DNA from: Actinopolyspora lacussalsi subsp. righensis
GTDB lineage: Bacteria; Actinomycetota; Actinomycetes; Mycobacteriales; Pseudonocardiaceae
Reading direction: 5' to 3'
DNA length: 64,000 nucleotides
Assembly: GCF_900116555.1 (NCBI RefSeq)
Contig: NZ_FPAT01000001.1
Span: 186,001 to 250,000, forward strand
The notes beneath the pieces are model-generated. The model was not told the origin of the DNA. It worked only from the letters and a program-made list of their open reading frames with translations, and did no database searches. The translations under genes were made by a program, and so were the position numbers. Shown here in pieces: positions 24,773-33,264 of this stretch (its first letter is position 1; the number at the start of each line of letters is the position of its first letter).

Positions 24773-26461
24773 TCACCGCCCGGATTCCGGCGTCGTCCGT
24801 TGGTCCAGATGCAGCCGCAGCATGGCCGACCTGGACCGCGAGGAGGCACCGCTTCGCAGTGAGACCAGCACCATCGTGCCGAAGGCCAGCGGTACCGCCC
24901 ACGGCGCCGGTTGAGCCAGCAGAATCGCCCACCAGCCACGCAGCTCCGGACCGAACAGCGTCACCACGATTCCGGCCGAGGAACCGAGCAGTCCGACAAG
25001 TACGCCGCTGACAGCGCCCGCCGCCGTGAGCCGCCACCACCAGATCCCCAACACCAGCAGCGGGCAGAAGGTCGCCGCCGCGAGTGTGAACGCCCAGGTG
25101 ACCAGAATGTTGGTTTCCAGCGGAGCCGCGAACAGCGCCAGCAGGATGACCACCGCGGCCGCGAGCAGGGCGGTACCGCGCAGTCGCCCCAGCCCTCCGG
25201 GCGCGAGGTCGTGCGAGACGGCTCCCGCGAGTACCAGTAACAGTCCCAACGAGGTGGCCAGGAACGCCGCGAACGCACCACCGGTCAACAGCACGGTGAA
25301 CAGCGTGCCCACCCAACCGCCGTCCACGCGCGCGGGCAGCGCCACCACCACCGTGTCCGTTCCTCCGGACAGGTAGAGCCGCGGCAGCAGCACCCTGCCC
25401 AGCGCCCCGTAAACACCGGGAAACAGGTAGAACACGCTCAGCAGTCCCACCGTCAGAGCAGCGGTACGACGCGCGGCCGCCCCGTCGGGAGTGGTGTGGA
25501 ACCGAACCACCACGTGCGGGAGCCCCATGGTGCCGAACATGGTGGCGATCAGTACCGCCCAGGTTCCGAACAGCGGATGTCCGGCATCGGCGACGTCCAG
25601 CAGCGGAAGTCGCCATCGTTCCCCTCCCGGACGACCACCGGAACCGACGTGCGGCACGGGCTCTCCCGCCGGGAAGACGAGAGTCCGGCCCGCCCGCACC
25701 CGGTGCGTGCCAGGCTGCAGCACACGGTCGCTACCACCCGGACGATGGATCCGCGTCGGCTCGGTGATCCGGAACGTGACCCCGATGCGGAACTCCACAC
25801 GGGTCCGTTCCTCGAAGTGTTCGAACTCCACGGGCCGCAACGCCTGTTGCCGCACGTCGGCTCCGGCGTGGACCGTCAACCACACGGCGGGCACGGCGAA
25901 CAGCAACAGCTTCAGGCAGAACTGCACCGCCTGCACGTAGGTGGCCGCCCGCATACCGCCGAGCGCCAGGGTGACGCTGATGACGCCCCCGGCGACGACC
26001 ACCCCGACCCAGTACGGCGTGGCGCTGACCGCGCTGAGCACCAGTCCCGCCGTGCGGAACTGCGGCACCAGGTACAGCACCGCGATCAGCAGCACCACCA
26101 CGGCGGTCAGCTTGCGCAGCGCTGTGGAGGACAACCGGGCCTCGGCGAAATCGGGGACCGTCAACGCTCCCGAGCGCCGCATGGGAGCGGCGACCAGCAC
26201 CAGCATCGCCACATAACCGGCTGTGAATCCGACGGGGTACCAGAGCGCGCCCGGCCCGTCCTTGACCATCATGCCCGCGATCCCCAGAAACGACGCGGCC
26301 GAGAGGTACTCACCGGAGACGGCAGCCGAATTCAACAGCGGCGAGACCTGTCTGGACGCGACCAGGAAGTCCGAGGTGGTCCGCATCGCGGCGACGCCGC
26401 GCACCCCGACGAACAGGGTGAGCAGCACCACCGGCGCGACCGCCAGCACCGCCACTGTCAT
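24773..26461 (-). CDS. Second SSS family symporter with extracytoplasmic insert
   Basis: A 562-residue sodium:solute symporter. SDFLVASRQVSPLLNSAAVSGEYLSAASFLG and MFGTMGLPHVVVRFHTTP place it beside ActP. Between helices it carries a soluble insert of roughly 90 residues (about 215-305), rich in Arg, Gly and Pro (FEHFEERTRVEFRIGVTFR, then FPAGEPVPHVG), absent from ActP of E. coli and present in some actinobacterial relatives as far as I recall. ATG 26461 overlaps the upstream stop by ATGA. It probably imports a monocarboxylate; the insert may shape substrate capture. Confidence 0.82.
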   Translation of the reverse strand: MTVAVLAVAPVVLLTLFVGVRGVAAMRTTSDFLVASRQVSPLLNSAAVSGEYLSAASFLGIAGMMVKDGPGALWYPVGFTAGYVAMLVLVAAPMRRSGALTVPDFAEARLSSTALRKLTAVVVLLIAVLYLVPQFRTAGLVLSAVSATPYWVGVVVAGGVISVTLALGGMRAATYVQAVQFCLKLLLFAVPAVWLTVHAGADVRQQALRPVEFEHFEERTRVEFRIGVTFRITEPTRIHRPGGSDRVLQPGTHRVRAGRTLVFPAGEPVPHVGSGGRPGGERWRLPLLDVADAGHPLFGTWAVLIATMFGTMGLPHVVVRFHTTPDGAAARRTAALTVGLLSVFYLFPGVYGALGRVLLPRLYLSGGTDTVVVALPARVDGGWVGTLFTVLLTGGAFAAFLATSLGLLLVLAGAVSHDLAPGGLGRLRGTALLAAAVVILLALFAAPLETNILVTWAFTLAAATFCPLLVLGIWWWRLTAAGAVSGVLVGLLGSSAGIVVTLFGPELRGWWAILLAQPAPWAVPLAFGTMVLVSLRSGASSRSRSAMLRLHLDQRTTPESGR

Positions 26462-26808
26462 CGGTGCCGCTCCAGCCGCTCGGCGCGCCGCAGCTGCCGC
26501 CACGCCAGCAGCACCATCGCCGGGAACGGGACGAGCACCGGGAGCAACCAGGAGACCGGAATCCCCGCCACCCGCGCCGAGGTGACCATCGGCAGGTAGG
26601 CCTGTACCAGGGGGAGACCGAACACGAGCAGGACCAGTCCGGACAACGTGATCGCCCCGTGAAACCGCTGGACACGGTAGAGCCGGGTGGCCCGTTCGAG
26701 TTCGGCGGGCCCCAGCGGTGGCTCGCTCCAGTTGGTCCGTGAGACCCGTCGGACACGAGCCATCCGGGTCTGGGGACTCATGACCGGAACCCGTTTACCC
26801 TCGCTCAT
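26458..26808 (-). CDS. Small membrane protein linked to SSS symporter
   Basis: A 116-residue protein with a basic N-terminal half and two membrane helices (about 52-72 and 82-102), ending in an Arg-rich tail. It occupies the same position before its symporter that DUF485 has before actP and is probably an analogous accessory subunit, although the sequence is not clearly DUF485. It is coupled by ATGA overlaps on both sides (regulator upstream, symporter downstream). No enzymatic motif. Confidence 0.7.
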   Translation of the reverse strand: MSEGKRVPVMSPQTRMARVRRVSRTNWSEPPLGPAELERATRLYRVQRFHGAITLSGLVLLVFGLPLVQAYLPMVTSARVAGIPVSWLLPVLVPFPAMVLLAWRQLRRAERLERHR

Positions 26809-27596
26809 CGGCTTCCCCGGGACGCACTGTCCAGCTCGACCCGTTGGGCCTGGTGCAGCAACTTCTCGCGCAGTTCGCGCGCGTGCCGTCTGCTGACCGG
26901 GACGTCACCGAGCTCGGTGTGCGCCACGAGACCACCCGCCGAGTCGCTGCGCAGCTCCAGCACCGCCTGCAACGCGACCAGAAAGCTGCGGTGCACTCGT
27001 TGGAAACCGGCCGAGCACCAGTACTCCGCCAGCCGTGAGATGGGCATCCGCACCACGTGCTCCCCCCAAGGGGTGTGCAGTCGGACGTAGTCACCGTCGG
27101 CGGACACGAAACGCACGTCGCCACGGCGCACGTACTTGGTGCGACCGGCGGTTTCCACCGGCAGCGCGGGCATCGCGTCGGCCACCGGAACGTGCTGCTG
27201 CGAGTCGGCCGCATCACGGGGGGAGGCCACCACCCTGCTCACCTTCGCCAGTGCCGCGGCCAGCCGTTCGGCACGTACCGGTTTGAGCAGGTAGTCGACG
27301 GCTCCGATGTCGTATGCCGTCACGGCGTGCCCGTCGTAGGCCGTGACGAACACGATCACCGGCGGAGAACTCAGCCTGGTCAACAGCGATGCGAGTTCGA
27401 TGCCGTCGAGGCCGGGCATCGATATGTCCAGGAACACCACGTCGAACCGGTCGCTCTGTATCAGTTTCAGCGCCGCCAACGCCTCGTCGGCTCCCGTCAC
27501 CTCGGCTACCTCGGGAGCGGCTCGCAGCATCTCGCGGAGCTCGTCCAAGGCCGGGCGAACGTCGTCGACAGCCAGCACTCGAAGTCCTCGGGTCAT
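26805..27596 (-). CDS. LytTR response regulator
   Basis: A 263-residue AlgR/LytR-type regulator. The receiver domain (1-120) has the acidic pocket D11/D12, phospho-acceptor D57 in FLDISMP, and K105 in YLLKP. A linker follows, then the LytTR DNA-binding domain (about 155-250) with GDYVRLHT and FQRVHRSFLVAL. It acts with the kinase encoded just upstream (4-bp overlap). The likely targets are its own operon and the symporters; LytTR sites are imperfect direct repeats which I could not assign in the promoter with confidence. Confidence 0.93.
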   Translation of the reverse strand: MTRGLRVLAVDDVRPALDELREMLRAAPEVAEVTGADEALAALKLIQSDRFDVVFLDISMPGLDGIELASLLTRLSSPPVIVFVTAYDGHAVTAYDIGAVDYLLKPVRAERLAAALAKVSRVVASPRDAADSQQHVPVADAMPALPVETAGRTKYVRRGDVRFVSADGDYVRLHTPWGEHVVRMPISRLAEYWCSAGFQRVHRSFLVALQAVLELRSDSAGGLVAHTELGDVPVSRRHARELREKLLHQAQRVELDSASRGSR

Positions 27597-28684
27597 CGCG
27601 GCACCACTCCGGGTTGAAACATGGGTACCCGGAAAATCACCTTTGTCCCCGCCCCTCGCGCGGTCTCGACGACCAGGCCGTACCAGGCACCGTAGATGGA
27701 TCGCAACCTGCGATCCACGTTGGCCAGGCCGACACTGTTCTCGGAACCACGACCGGCCAGTATCTCCTCCGCGTCGGCCGGGTCCATGCCCACTCCGTCG
27801 TCCTCCACACTGATCACCAGATCGCTTCCGGCCGCCTCGCCGGAGACCTGCACGAGGCCGGCCCCGTCGGCGCCCCCGCCGAAAGCCGGTTGGATCCCGT
27901 GCCGCACCGCGTTCTCCACCAAGGGCTGTAGTACCAGGTAGGGCACGGACACGGCCAGCACGTCGGGCGCCACACGAATCTGTACCCGCAGTCGACTGCC
28001 GAGCACCGCACGCTGCAGCGCGAGATAGGTCTCGATGGCGTGGAACTCGTCGGAAACGGTGGCGTACTCACGGTTTCGCGCGAGACCGTAGCGGATGAAA
28101 TCGGCGAAATCGAGCACGAGCTCACGGCTGCGATCCGGCTCGGAGCGGATGAGAGATCCGATAACGGTCAACGCGTTGTAGACGAAGTGCGGGGATATCT
28201 CGGAACGCAACGCGCGCAGCTCGGAACGCGCTGCCCGCTCGGCGGTGCTTTCCAGCCTGCCGCGTTCCAACGAGTCCTCGATCCAGTCTCCGGCCCGGTT
28301 CACCGCGGACACCGACACACGACCGCTGACCAGCAGCACCCCCACGAGCTCAGCACTCGAGTGGAGCGGAACGGCGGTCAGCGGCGGTCGACCGTGCCGC
28401 GTCTCGGTGTGCAGCACTTTGTCGATCAACTTGGCTGCGCCTCGCGGATCGTTCGGAGTTCCCGCCCGCACCCAGTCACCGGACAGCCCGGTCAGCACCA
28501 CCGCCCGGGCACGAAGCAGTCGTCGAAGATCCCGTACGGCCGCTTTGACCCCGGTCCCGCTCAGACCTTCCTTGAGGTTCTTCGTGATCCGGTGCGCCGT
28601 GGTCACGCTGGTCATCGGATCGGGCGCTGACCACCCGGTCCGAGGCTCCGCGAAGCCAGGTGCTCGATCGGCGGGCACGGGCAT
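27593..28684 (-). CDS. Soluble LytS-type sensor histidine kinase
   Basis: A 363-residue kinase of the His_kinase/LytS class. Residues about 45-145 look like a GAF-type sensor; the phosphorylated His166 lies in SEISPHFVYNAL, and the ATPase part has PLVENAVRHGI (N-box), DDGVGMD and SVGLANVDRRL. No transmembrane helix is present, so it should sense an intracellular signal. ATG 28684 is preferred (AGGAG 6 nt upstream) over GTG 28699. By analogy with the pyruvate-responsive LytS/LytTR systems of E. coli (BtsSR, YpdAB), the input may be a carboxylate or its metabolite. It heads the six-gene operon. Confidence 0.9.
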   Translation of the reverse strand: MPVPADRAPGFAEPRTGWSAPDPMTSVTTAHRITKNLKEGLSGTGVKAAVRDLRRLLRARAVVLTGLSGDWVRAGTPNDPRGAAKLIDKVLHTETRHGRPPLTAVPLHSSAELVGVLLVSGRVSVSAVNRAGDWIEDSLERGRLESTAERAARSELRALRSEISPHFVYNALTVIGSLIRSEPDRSRELVLDFADFIRYGLARNREYATVSDEFHAIETYLALQRAVLGSRLRVQIRVAPDVLAVSVPYLVLQPLVENAVRHGIQPAFGGGADGAGLVQVSGEAAGSDLVISVEDDGVGMDPADAEEILAGRGSENSVGLANVDRRLRSIYGAWYGLVVETARGAGTKVIFRVPMFQPGVVPR

Positions 28685-29061
28685 GAACGCTCCTAGCACT
28701 GTCGAGACGGCCCGCCGGATACTAGTGCTTCGGCCACCCCCATCCGAAGGATGTTCATCGGACTCGGTCGCCGAGACCTCGGGCGTGCTGTCCGTAGCTC
28801 CCGGAGAGGAGACGGTAGCGCCCCTCGGGAGCGGCAGGGAAGGCGATTCCGGGCGAAATCTCGGCCCGGAACGATTCCGCGGAGTTCACGGCGAACACGC
28901 ACGGAGGCGACGATTCCAGCTTATCGGAATATTCCATCCAGTGTTACGGCCCAGTGTTACGGGCACGAATTGATCCGGTCACAGGTATTCTCATGATCGC
29001 GACGGGGCGTAAAATGTACCGGCCGCGATCTCCGGACCCGTTCGCCGCAGGCGGAGGATTG
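28685..29061. promoter_or_regulatory. Divergent promoter region, kinase operon / GGDEF gene
   Basis: No gene is seen in 377 bp. On the GGDEF side are the perfect palindrome GGAATATTCC (28926-28935) and the direct repeat CCAGTGTTACGG at 28938-28949 and 28951-28962, spaced 13 bp. The direct repeat could be a LytTR-type or activator site, but the spacing is not the usual 21-22 bp of LytTR targets. Confidence 0.45.
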
Positions 29062-30795
29062 ATGACCAGATATTTTCCGCTGGTGTCGGCACTGGTGTGC
29101 TGTTACGTGGTGGCTGTGATCGCCGTTCTGGGGTCGGGAGTACTCACCGAGGAATCAGCGCTGATCGTCGACGACGCGGCACAACTGGTCAGTGGTAGTG
29201 GAGCGACGATCGCCTGCTGGTGGCGGGCTCGGCACAACCACGGCGGTCAACGGCACTGGCGGGTGCTGCTGGGGCTCGGTACCGCGGGCTGGACCGCTGG
29301 CATGGCGGTATGGGCCTGGTTCCGCACCTTCGCCGACACACCGTTGCCGTCGCCGTCGCTGGCCGATGTCGGTTTTCTGACCCTGCCGGTGTTCGCGTTG
29401 CCCGCCCTGTTGGTGTTCGCCGAGGACGGTCGACCCGTCAGGGGAATCACGGCACGTTCCGCCCGAGCGGCGGCCCGCACCCGCGCCGTCCTCGTGCTGG
29501 ACGGTCTGATCGTCACCGGCTCGCTGTTCCTGTTGACCTGGGCGACCGCGTTGGGCGCCGTGGTGAGTTCGGGAGCACCGACCGCGTTGGGATTCGTGGT
29601 GGCGGTGGCGTACCCGGTTACCGATCTCGTGCTCGTGGTGATCGTCGTACTGCTCGCCTCCTTCCGACGCGCCCGCAACAGTCTGCGGTTGCTGCTGCTG
29701 GGTTCGGGCCTGATCGCCCTGTCGGTCTCCGACAGCATCTTCGCCTACCTGGTCAGCAGCGGCGCGGCCAGCATGAACCCCCTGTTCGACGCGGGCTTCG
29801 TGGCGGGACCGGCGCTGATCGCGTTGGCAGCGATCGTCCCCGACGATCACGAAGCAGCGTCCGGGCACGAATGGCGGGAGCGCACCGTCGACTGGGCGCA
29901 TCTCATGCTGCCGTACCTGCCGTTGATGGTGGCTGCCTCCTACACGACCGTGAAAACCGTGCTGGGAGCCGGCACGGACGACCTCGAAGTGGTCGGAGTC
30001 TTCCTGCTGTTCGTGCTGGTCGTCCTGCGACAGCTGGTGACTCTCATCGACAACGCCAAGCTGTTGGAGAAGGTGCGGAACACCCAGGAGGATCTGGCTC
30101 ACCAGGCTTCGCACGACCCCCTGACCGGACTGGCGAACCGCACGCTGCTCTACGAGAGACTGCACGACAGCATCACGCGCAACAGCCGGACGCACTACCC
30201 GTTCGGACTGCTGTACCTGGATCTCGACGGCTTCAAGGCGGTCAACGACACCTTCGGGCACTCCGCGGGGGACGCGCTGCTGCGCGCCGTGGCCGACAGG
30301 CTCCGCGAATGCGTGCGGACGGCAGACACCGTGGCCCGACTCGGCGGGGACGAATTCGCCGTGCTGGTCGCCACGGAACGCAGGCAGGAGTCCGAGCTGG
30401 TCGGCGGGAGGGTGCTGGCGGCACTGCAGCGTCCCTTCACCGTCGAGGGCCGAAGTCACACGATAGGCGGCAGCCTCGGGATCGTGCACTGCCCGGTCGA
30501 TGAGGAGATCTCGGCCCAGACACTGCTGCATCACGCCGACGCGGCGATGTACGCCACGAAACAACGGCGCAAACAGCGGGGCGGCGAAACACCGCCTCAA
30601 GGGACTGCCCCCGACGACGAACCGGCCGGCGCGGGGGCGGTGGAAGAGGGGGCGATCCGTGCTGCTCCGTCGGTTCACGACGAACCGCCGGATACCGAAG
30701 CCCACTCCGTCCACGATGGCACCACCGCTCCGGACGATCCCGCTGTTCCGGACAACCCCAATGTTCCGGACGATGGGATCTCGCTGCACAACTGA
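29062..30795 (+). CDS. Membrane diguanylate cyclase (GGDEF)
   Basis: A 577-residue protein. Residues 1-335 hold eight to nine membrane helices without a recognisable MASE motif. The GGDEF domain follows (about 360-520) with RLGGDEF near residue 428, an intact synthesis site, and RTAD five residues before it, the RxxD product-inhibition I-site. It should make cyclic di-GMP and be feedback-inhibited. The last 60 residues are a disordered acidic tail with PDDP/PDNP/PDD repeats. ATG 29062 has GGAGG 5 nt before it; longer in-frame starts have none. No EAL domain is fused. Confidence 0.88.
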   Translation: MTRYFPLVSALVCCYVVAVIAVLGSGVLTEESALIVDDAAQLVSGSGATIACWWRARHNHGGQRHWRVLLGLGTAGWTAGMAVWAWFRTFADTPLPSPSLADVGFLTLPVFALPALLVFAEDGRPVRGITARSARAAARTRAVLVLDGLIVTGSLFLLTWATALGAVVSSGAPTALGFVVAVAYPVTDLVLVVIVVLLASFRRARNSLRLLLLGSGLIALSVSDSIFAYLVSSGAASMNPLFDAGFVAGPALIALAAIVPDDHEAASGHEWRERTVDWAHLMLPYLPLMVAASYTTVKTVLGAGTDDLEVVGVFLLFVLVVLRQLVTLIDNAKLLEKVRNTQEDLAHQASHDPLTGLANRTLLYERLHDSITRNSRTHYPFGLLYLDLDGFKAVNDTFGHSAGDALLRAVADRLRECVRTADTVARLGGDEFAVLVATERRQESELVGGRVLAALQRPFTVEGRSHTIGGSLGIVHCPVDEEISAQTLLHHADAAMYATKQRRKQRGGETPPQGTAPDDEPAGAGAVEEGAIRAAPSVHDEPPDTEAHSVHDGTTAPDDPAVPDNPNVPDDGISLHN

Positions 30796-30937
30796 TCCCG
30801 TCCTGCCAGTGCACAGTGGCTCCACGCGGCTGGAACCACGAGACGGGAAGCTGAGACTACCCGCTACGAATCAGCTCGTGCGAGCCGTAGTGGGCTGACC
30901 GGCCACTCCCCCCGCGGGAGCAGCCGGTGAGCACTTC

Positions 30938-30968
30938 AGGGAGACGGCCGGAGAACCGCCGTCTCCCT
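30938..30968. terminator. Bidirectional terminator
   Basis: A perfect 11-bp stem AGGGAGACGGC / GCCGTCTCCCT (30938-30948, 30958-30968) with a 9-nt loop, between the converging GGDEF and cyclase-family genes. Confidence 0.75.
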
Positions 30969-30995
30969 TCCATGACTCAGCCCCCTTCGCCTGGC

Positions 30996-31826
30996 TCAGT
31001 GTTTCGGCAACAACCCGAACACCGTGGACGTGGCCCCCGAACCGTTGCGATGAGCGGGACCGCCCGCCAACACCCAACCGCCGGTGGTGGGGAGACGTTC
31101 CAGATTCGCCAGAACCTCCAGACTGATGCGGTGCCGCTTATACAGCATCAGCGACACCCGATACTGGTGGTCCGTTCCGACATCGGGGCTGAAGGTGTCG
31201 GTACCGAGGGCTCCGCGATAACCGAGTCGACCGGTTTCCAGCAGCCAACTCACCGCCTCGGGGGAGAACCCGGGGTGATGCATCCGCCCCTGTTCGTCGA
31301 GGTTGCGGAAAGCGGGGGTACCCCATTTTTCCTGCCAACCGGTCCACAGCACCACCGCGGCGTTTCGCGGAATCGGACCGTGCCGCCGTTCGAAGCGCCA
31401 CAGGTCCTCCACCGTGACAGCGTGGTCGGGGTCGCGTTCGGCCTCGCGACGAACATCGATCTTGACCGCCGGAAGCAGCAGATCCTCGGGGTCCAACTCG
31501 TCGGCACCGGGCTCACCCGCGTTGAAGTGACAGGGGGCTCCGAAGTGCGTACCGGTGTGCTCCCCCTCCTGCACGTACTGCAGGTAGAATCCGTCCTGTT
31601 CGAGCGTGGCCACGGTGCTCAGGGTGAACTCCGGATCCCCCGGATAAATACTGGTCGTCTCCGGATCGTTGACGTGCGAGAGGTTCACCAACCTCATGTC
31701 GCCCGGGTCGAATCCCGGTCGGCGACCTCCTCCACCACCACCGGACTCGGCGCGAGCGGAACGCGCCAACCCGACCGAGGCGGCCAACCCCGCACTCCAG
31801 CTCACCAGTTTCCGCCGTGCGAACAA
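30996..31826 (-). CDS. Exported cyclase-family (KynB-like) hydrolase
   Basis: A 276-residue protein. The N-terminus ARRKLVSWSAGLAASVGLARSARA is a Tat-like signal ending near residue 26, followed by a Gly-rich linker. The catalytic signature HTGTHFGAPCHF (about 90-101) is the HxGTHxDxPxHF metal motif of the cyclase/kynurenine formamidase family, with Gly in place of the usual first Asp. Family members hydrolyse amides or lactones with Zn or Mn. The substrate is unknown. The start is TTG 31826 after GAAGGGACGG; no in-frame ATG lies before the signal peptide. The Asp-to-Gly change may weaken metal binding. Confidence 0.8.
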   Translation of the reverse strand: MFARRKLVSWSAGLAASVGLARSARAESGGGGGGRRPGFDPGDMRLVNLSHVNDPETTSIYPGDPEFTLSTVATLEQDGFYLQYVQEGEHTGTHFGAPCHFNAGEPGADELDPEDLLLPAVKIDVRREAERDPDHAVTVEDLWRFERRHGPIPRNAAVVLWTGWQEKWGTPAFRNLDEQGRMHHPGFSPEAVSWLLETGRLGYRGALGTDTFSPDVGTDHQYRVSLMLYKRHRISLEVLANLERLPTTGGWVLAGGPAHRNGSGATSTVFGLLPKH

Positions 31827-32004
31827 ACCATCCGTCCCTTCCGGAAGAGCTGTCGATCACTCGTCCGACGTCGCGAGACGACGAGGTCCGCTCACCGAGA
31901 GCACTCTCGTCGTGTCCGAATCGGACATCGTACCGGCCGTGCTCGTCCGACAGCGCGGCACTACCGAGGGGCAGCACGACACCACCCGACGAACGCGGCG
32001 GGGC

Positions 32005-33264
32005 TCAAACGACAGGGGCCGTGCCACGCGGTCGCGGAAGTCCGTCCAGCATCACCGGCAGGGTGGCGTGTCCGTTGGCGATGAAGCCTCCGGCGGGCCG
32101 GAGTTCGGAACCCGTGACCGCGAGTCGCATACCGGGAAAGCGCTCGAACAGGGCGGGCAGCGCGACCTCCGCCTCCAGCCGCGCCAGTGGTGCGCCGAGA
32201 CAGTAGTGCGCGCCGTGCCCGAACGCCAGGTGATCCCCGTTGTCCGGCCGAGTGACGTCGAACTCGTCGGGGCGGTCGTAGCGCTCCGGATCGCGTCCCG
32301 CCGCGGCGTAACCGGCCAGGATGGGCTCACCGGCGCGAATGACGACACCGTCGAACTCGATGTCCTCGACGGCGTACCGCAACGGAACGTTGGCCAGCGG
32401 CGCCTGCCACCGCAGTGTTTCGGTGACCACCTGCTCCCAGGAGACGGAGCCTTCCCGGACCATGGCCAACTGGTCGGGGTGGCGGAGCACGGCGGTTATC
32501 GCGTGGTCGAGCAGATTCACGGTGGTCTCGTGTCCCGCCCCGATCAGCAGGATCAGTGTGTCGACCAGCTCACGCTCGTCGAGCCGGGCCTCGTTCTCGT
32601 CCCTGGCCTGCAACAACGCACTGGTCAGATCGTCGGCGGGCTCGGCTCGTTTGGTCGCCACCAGATCATTGAGCAGCGCATAGAGTTCGTACTGGGTGGC
32701 CTGCACCTGCTCGGGTGTGGCCGAGGTGTCGAACACACCGTCGACGACGCGGCGCAGTCCGGGGCGGGCATCGTCGGGGACGCCGAACAGGTGACAGATC
32801 ACGGAGATGGGAAGCGGATAGGCGAACCGCTCACGGAGATCGACACCGCCCCGCGTGGGCAGGGCGGCCAGCTCGTCGAGCAACTCGTTGGTCTTCGTTT
32901 CGACGAAGGGGCGCATCGCGGCGATCCGGCGCGGGGTGAACGCCTTGGAGATCAGCGAGCGGAGTCTGCGGTGCTCCTGGCCGTGCGCGGTGAACATGTT
33001 GCGTACCGCGACCCAGCTCGCCAACGCCCAGTCATCGGGGATCTCGCCGTTGATCCAGCTGGGCCAGTGTTGTCTGGGATCCTTGGAAACACGGTTGTCC
33101 GCGAGTAGCTCCCGTAATCGCCGGTGACTGGTCACCGACCAAGCAACCACTCCCCCAGGTAGTTCAACGCGCGCCGCGGGGCCTTGGTCACGGAGCCGGC
33201 GCGCTTCGGTGTGGACGTCGTCTCCGGTGGGATCCAGGACGTGTGGGCAGGACGATTGCTCCAT
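32005..33264 (-). CDS. Cytochrome P450, CYP154-like (conservon partner)
   Basis: A 419-residue P450 with all canonical elements: I-helix AGHETT (243-248), K-helix E282-T-L-R285, heme loop FGHGAHYCLGAPLA with Cys355. The N-terminus LDPTGDDVHTEARRLRDQGPA and the KDPRQHWP segment match the CYP154 group that in Streptomyces sits next to CYP157 and conservon genes. The first 44 codons overlap out of frame the end of the upstream P450 gene. ATG 33264 has GGAG about 10 nt upstream and is needed for the conserved N-terminus, so the overlap looks real. Last gene of the six-gene conservon operon. Substrate unknown. Confidence 0.9.
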   Translation of the reverse strand: MEQSSCPHVLDPTGDDVHTEARRLRDQGPAARVELPGGVVAWSVTSHRRLRELLADNRVSKDPRQHWPSWINGEIPDDWALASWVAVRNMFTAHGQEHRRLRSLISKAFTPRRIAAMRPFVETKTNELLDELAALPTRGGVDLRERFAYPLPISVICHLFGVPDDARPGLRRVVDGVFDTSATPEQVQATQYELYALLNDLVATKRAEPADDLTSALLQARDENEARLDERELVDTLILLIGAGHETTVNLLDHAITAVLRHPDQLAMVREGSVSWEQVVTETLRWQAPLANVPLRYAVEDIEFDGVVIRAGEPILAGYAAAGRDPERYDRPDEFDVTRPDNGDHLAFGHGAHYCLGAPLARLEAEVALPALFERFPGMRLAVTGSELRPAGGFIANGHATLPVMLDGLPRPRGTAPVV

